Assembly: GCA_900498215.1 (NCBI GenBank)
Contig: LR026962.1
Coordinates: 1,262,577 to 1,299,260, forward strand
Origin: an uncultured Paludibacter sp.
Lineage (GTDB): Bacteria; Bacteroidota; Bacteroidia; Bacteroidales; Paludibacteraceae
Length of the DNA stretch: 36,684 bases
Direction of reading: 5' to 3'
Positions 34,446-36,684 of this stretch are shown piece after piece. The first letter of the stretch is position 1. Every line of letters starts with the position of its first letter. The notes beneath the pieces are model-generated. The model searched no databases. It saw nothing but the letters and a program-made list of their open reading frames with translations, and was not told the origin of the DNA. Made by a program: the position numbers and the translations under genes.

Positions 34446-36604
34446 AAAAAAGAGTCCTCATCTCCGTATCCTTACTACTAATTATCACACAAACATTTGC
34501 CAATGATTATGAATCACGCGCCAAAGCTGTGCGTGATTCTATATGGGGTTGGAATATGACTATGTTTAACAACAGAACTGTTCCGACTGAGTTTGCCAAT
34601 GAATCTGCCATTATTCTTGCCGATTATGAAGAAATAAACGCATCGGGAAAATCAAAACTACGTTTTCTGAGCAGTTTGAGCGTAAACAAAGAACTCTATT
34701 ACACTAGTACTACACGGAAAATGGTAAAAATAAACGATAAAGCTGCTCTAGAAAGATTTTCGGAGTTTAGTTTTACGGAATCTGATAAAAAAATAGGTTA
34801 CAATACCGTAAACACAATGAATACCTATTTAGGAGCGCGCATAATAAAACCTGATGGAAGCATTAAAGAAATAAATGTGAAAGAAGCTGTTACCGTTACC
34901 GAAAACAAAAAGGGAACTGATAATTATAAAAAATTAGCCATTCCCGACCTTCAAATAGGAGATATCTTAGACTATTTTATACAAGAAGATTATAAATTAG
35001 ATGCGGAAAACGTGCCTCAATCATTGTTTGTTTTTTCGGGAAGATATCCAATTTTAAATTATAAAGTACATTGTGAAATAAATAAAAATCTTACAGTAGA
35101 ATACAGATCTATTAACGGAGCGCCAGATTTCACAAAAACAGTGAATGAAGATATTACATATTTAGATGCGGAAAAAGAAAATATCCCCAAAATAGAAATA
35201 CTCTATTGGACTGCTTTTTACCGCCAACTCCCAATGATAAGAATGAATATTCTTAATAATGCCTCTAAAGTAATTTATAAACCAAAATCCGCTCGTACTA
35301 AAGGAATTTATCCCAATTTAAATCCGGATTATGTTATGACAGATTATCTAAATCTTACAAACGATATTTCAATATATTATACTGTTAACGGGAGTAGTAA
35401 AACAAAAAAACATATCAAAAACTTTAGGACAAAAAATCCAAATGCCTCAAATAAGGAGCTGGCTGATTTTATTTACAATGCCACCAAAGTAGAGTGGATG
35501 AGTTATAAGCCAATCCCTCTTTTGTTTTTTCATGTGTTAAATAACTTATTATCTGATAACAACATTCAATCAAAAATTGGTTTCATTACTAGTAATACAG
35601 GAGCACGACCTAACGAAATAATGTCGATGGATGATTTAGAACCAATTATCTCGACTGTAAACGGACAATTTTACACATTACCTACTATATTTTCTTTTGC
35701 AGGAGAGATAAGCACCGACGCTGAAAACGAAATTGCTGTAACACAACCATTTAAATCTTCAATGTTTTCAACTAAAAATATGTTCGATTTCTCAAAATCA
35801 AGCAAAGAGATAGTTCCGGCAACCATAGCTGAACAAAACAAATCAAAATATAATTCTGAAATTGGATTTATAGATATAAATTCTCAGGATGTTACACTAA
35901 AATTAACCCAGGAACACTCCGGACATATGAAATATAACGGTCAGCAACGTATTTTAAACTTTTACGATGCCGATAGAGAACTGAGAAAATCATTGGATAT
36001 AACGACAGATTATATCAGTGATTTTGGCGGCTCTGCCAAAAATAAAAACGAATTAAATATTAAACTTGAAGAAAGACGCAAAGCTCAAAAGGACTCAATA
36101 AAAAGTGATTTGGAAGATTTTCACGGTTCAAAAATAAAAGAAGTATCAAATTACAATATACTTTCGCAAGGAGTTACTAACAAAGACAGCACATTTAAAT
36201 ACGAAGCCATTTATACCATTGAAGGATTAATAAAACGAGCCGGAAATAACATTATTTTCAGTGCGGGAAAACTTATTGGTGAACAACTTAAAGTAGACGA
36301 TGAAGATAGAAATCGCACTTTAGATGTGTATATGCCTTTTGCAAGAACACTTGAGTACAATATCCTTATTTATATTCCAGAAGGATATAAAATAGAATCT
36401 GTAGATAACTTCAAAGTAAATATACAAAATGAGTATGCCGCATTTACTTCCGAGCCAGTTTTTGAGAACAATAAACTTATTATTCGGGTTAAAAAATCAT
36501 ACCTAAAATCGTTTATTCCTATTGCCGAGTGGAATAATATGCTACAAATGTTAGACGCAGCCAATGTTCTTTTCGGACAATCCATTGTATTGAAAAAAGT
36601 TTAA
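34442..36604 (+). CDS. DUF3857 protein with degenerate transglutaminase region
   Basis: A 720-residue exported protein with a signal peptide (MKKRVLISVSLLLIITQTFA). Its N-terminal half is DUF3857-like (SVNKELYYTSTTRKMV, YLGARIIKPDGSIKEINVKE, IPDLQIGDILDYFIQED). The part matching the transglutaminase domain of its upstream neighbour (about 346-415) keeps the NG...Y...LPT wording but lacks Cys, His and Asp at the expected places, so it is probably catalytically dead. The start at 34442 is chosen because it begins the signal peptide and overlaps the previous stop; an in-frame ATG at 34364 lies inside the upstream gene. It likely acts together with the enzyme encoded before it. Confidence 0.82.
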   Translation: MKKRVLISVSLLLIITQTFANDYESRAKAVRDSIWGWNMTMFNNRTVPTEFANESAIILADYEEINASGKSKLRFLSSLSVNKELYYTSTTRKMVKINDKAALERFSEFSFTESDKKIGYNTVNTMNTYLGARIIKPDGSIKEINVKEAVTVTENKKGTDNYKKLAIPDLQIGDILDYFIQEDYKLDAENVPQSLFVFSGRYPILNYKVHCEINKNLTVEYRSINGAPDFTKTVNEDITYLDAEKENIPKIEILYWTAFYRQLPMIRMNILNNASKVIYKPKSARTKGIYPNLNPDYVMTDYLNLTNDISIYYTVNGSSKTKKHIKNFRTKNPNASNKELADFIYNATKVEWMSYKPIPLLFFHVLNNLLSDNNIQSKIGFITSNTGARPNEIMSMDDLEPIISTVNGQFYTLPTIFSFAGEISTDAENEIAVTQPFKSSMFSTKNMFDFSKSSKEIVPATIAEQNKSKYNSEIGFIDINSQDVTLKLTQEHSGHMKYNGQQRILNFYDADRELRKSLDITTDYISDFGGSAKNKNELNIKLEERRKAQKDSIKSDLEDFHGSKIKEVSNYNILSQGVTNKDSTFKYEAIYTIEGLIKRAGNNIIFSAGKLIGEQLKVDDEDRNRTLDVYMPFARTLEYNILIYIPEGYKIESVDNFKVNIQNEYAAFTSEPVFENNKLIIRVKKSYLKSFIPIAEWNNMLQMLDAANVLFGQSIVLKKV

Positions 36605-36633
36605 GAATTCCTTTTCTAATACTTTTTAAAATT

Positions 36634-36663
36634 ATCCTATACAAATAAGAAACCTTGTAGGAT
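36634..36663 (+). terminator. weak hairpin after the last gene
   Basis: ATCCT-ACAA (36634-36638 and 36641-36644, two bulged bases) can pair with TTGTAGGAT (36655-36663). No clear T-run follows within the window, so this is only a possible terminator. Confidence 0.25.
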
Positions 36664-36684
36664 TAAAGTTTAATCTTTATCTAC

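Noticed and set aside
1-36684. CRISPR array, tRNA, rRNA, insertion sequence, prophage or toxin-antitoxin locus
   Set aside because: No spaced direct repeats, cloverleaf sequences, transposase or phage-like proteins were seen on either strand.

Overview
The window is about 36.7 kb of AT-rich chromosomal DNA, tightly packed with genes. It looks like a member of the Bacteroidota, most likely Bacteroidales. The reasons are: TAnnTTTG-type -7 promoter boxes before many genes; weak Shine-Dalgarno sequences; a TonB-plug/beta-barrel receptor of the Bacteroidota type; an M56 peptidase carrying TonB-plug-like repeats; GyrA followed by a TPR protein; and an ilvD-ilvB-ilvN-acyl-ACP thioesterase-ilvC order. 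No genus can be named. I found no rRNA, tRNA, CRISPR array, insertion sequence or prophage.

Layout. 99-2537: BlaI-type repressor and M56 (BlaR1-like) membrane peptidase. 2778-5449: ABC ATPase, permease, YtrA-type GntR regulator and membrane-anchored DUF2807-like protein, in an overlapping operon, followed by a TonB-plug outer-membrane protein (5575-8025). 8070-9338: smpB on the minus strand, divergent from a BFN/DUF151-UVR nuclease-type protein. The nuclease gene is followed by a NupG-type nucleoside symporter and a small exported protein. 11112-12677: dnaB (minus). 12928-13746: ispE. 13747-14090 has no convincing protein gene but holds a candidate minus-strand small RNA. 14400-16463: a radical-SAM protein and a DUF4130 partner, a known but functionally undescribed DNA-metabolism pair. 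16496-17985: a minus-strand pair, outer-membrane beta-barrel plus lipoprotein hydrolase. 18114-20760: DoxX protein and a secreted beta-helix protein. 21056-24887: gyrA and a TPR protein. 25085-31265: ilv operon with its leader. 31465-32421: transaldolase. 32589-36604: two overlapping DUF3857 proteins, the first with an intact transglutaminase triad and the second without it.

The strongest find is upstream of ilvD. A 22-residue leader peptide with ten consecutive Ile/Leu/Val codons (25085-25153) is followed by a complete four-segment attenuator: 1:2 pause hairpin, 2:3 antiterminator and 3:4 intrinsic terminator with a U-tract. It starts at a good Bacteroidota promoter. It implies that the ilvD-ilvB-ilvN-thioesterase(-ilvC) operon is controlled by ribosome stalling on branched-chain amino-acid codons, and that the acyl-ACP thioesterase falls under the same control.

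Other points of interest are the M56 protein with three good and one decayed plug-like repeats, the radical-SAM/DUF4130 pair, the candidate small RNA at 13864-13947, the pseudo-transglutaminase partner at 34442-36604, and degenerate intergenic word repeats shared between three loci. All functional statements come from reading the sequence and from memory of the families; no database search was run.
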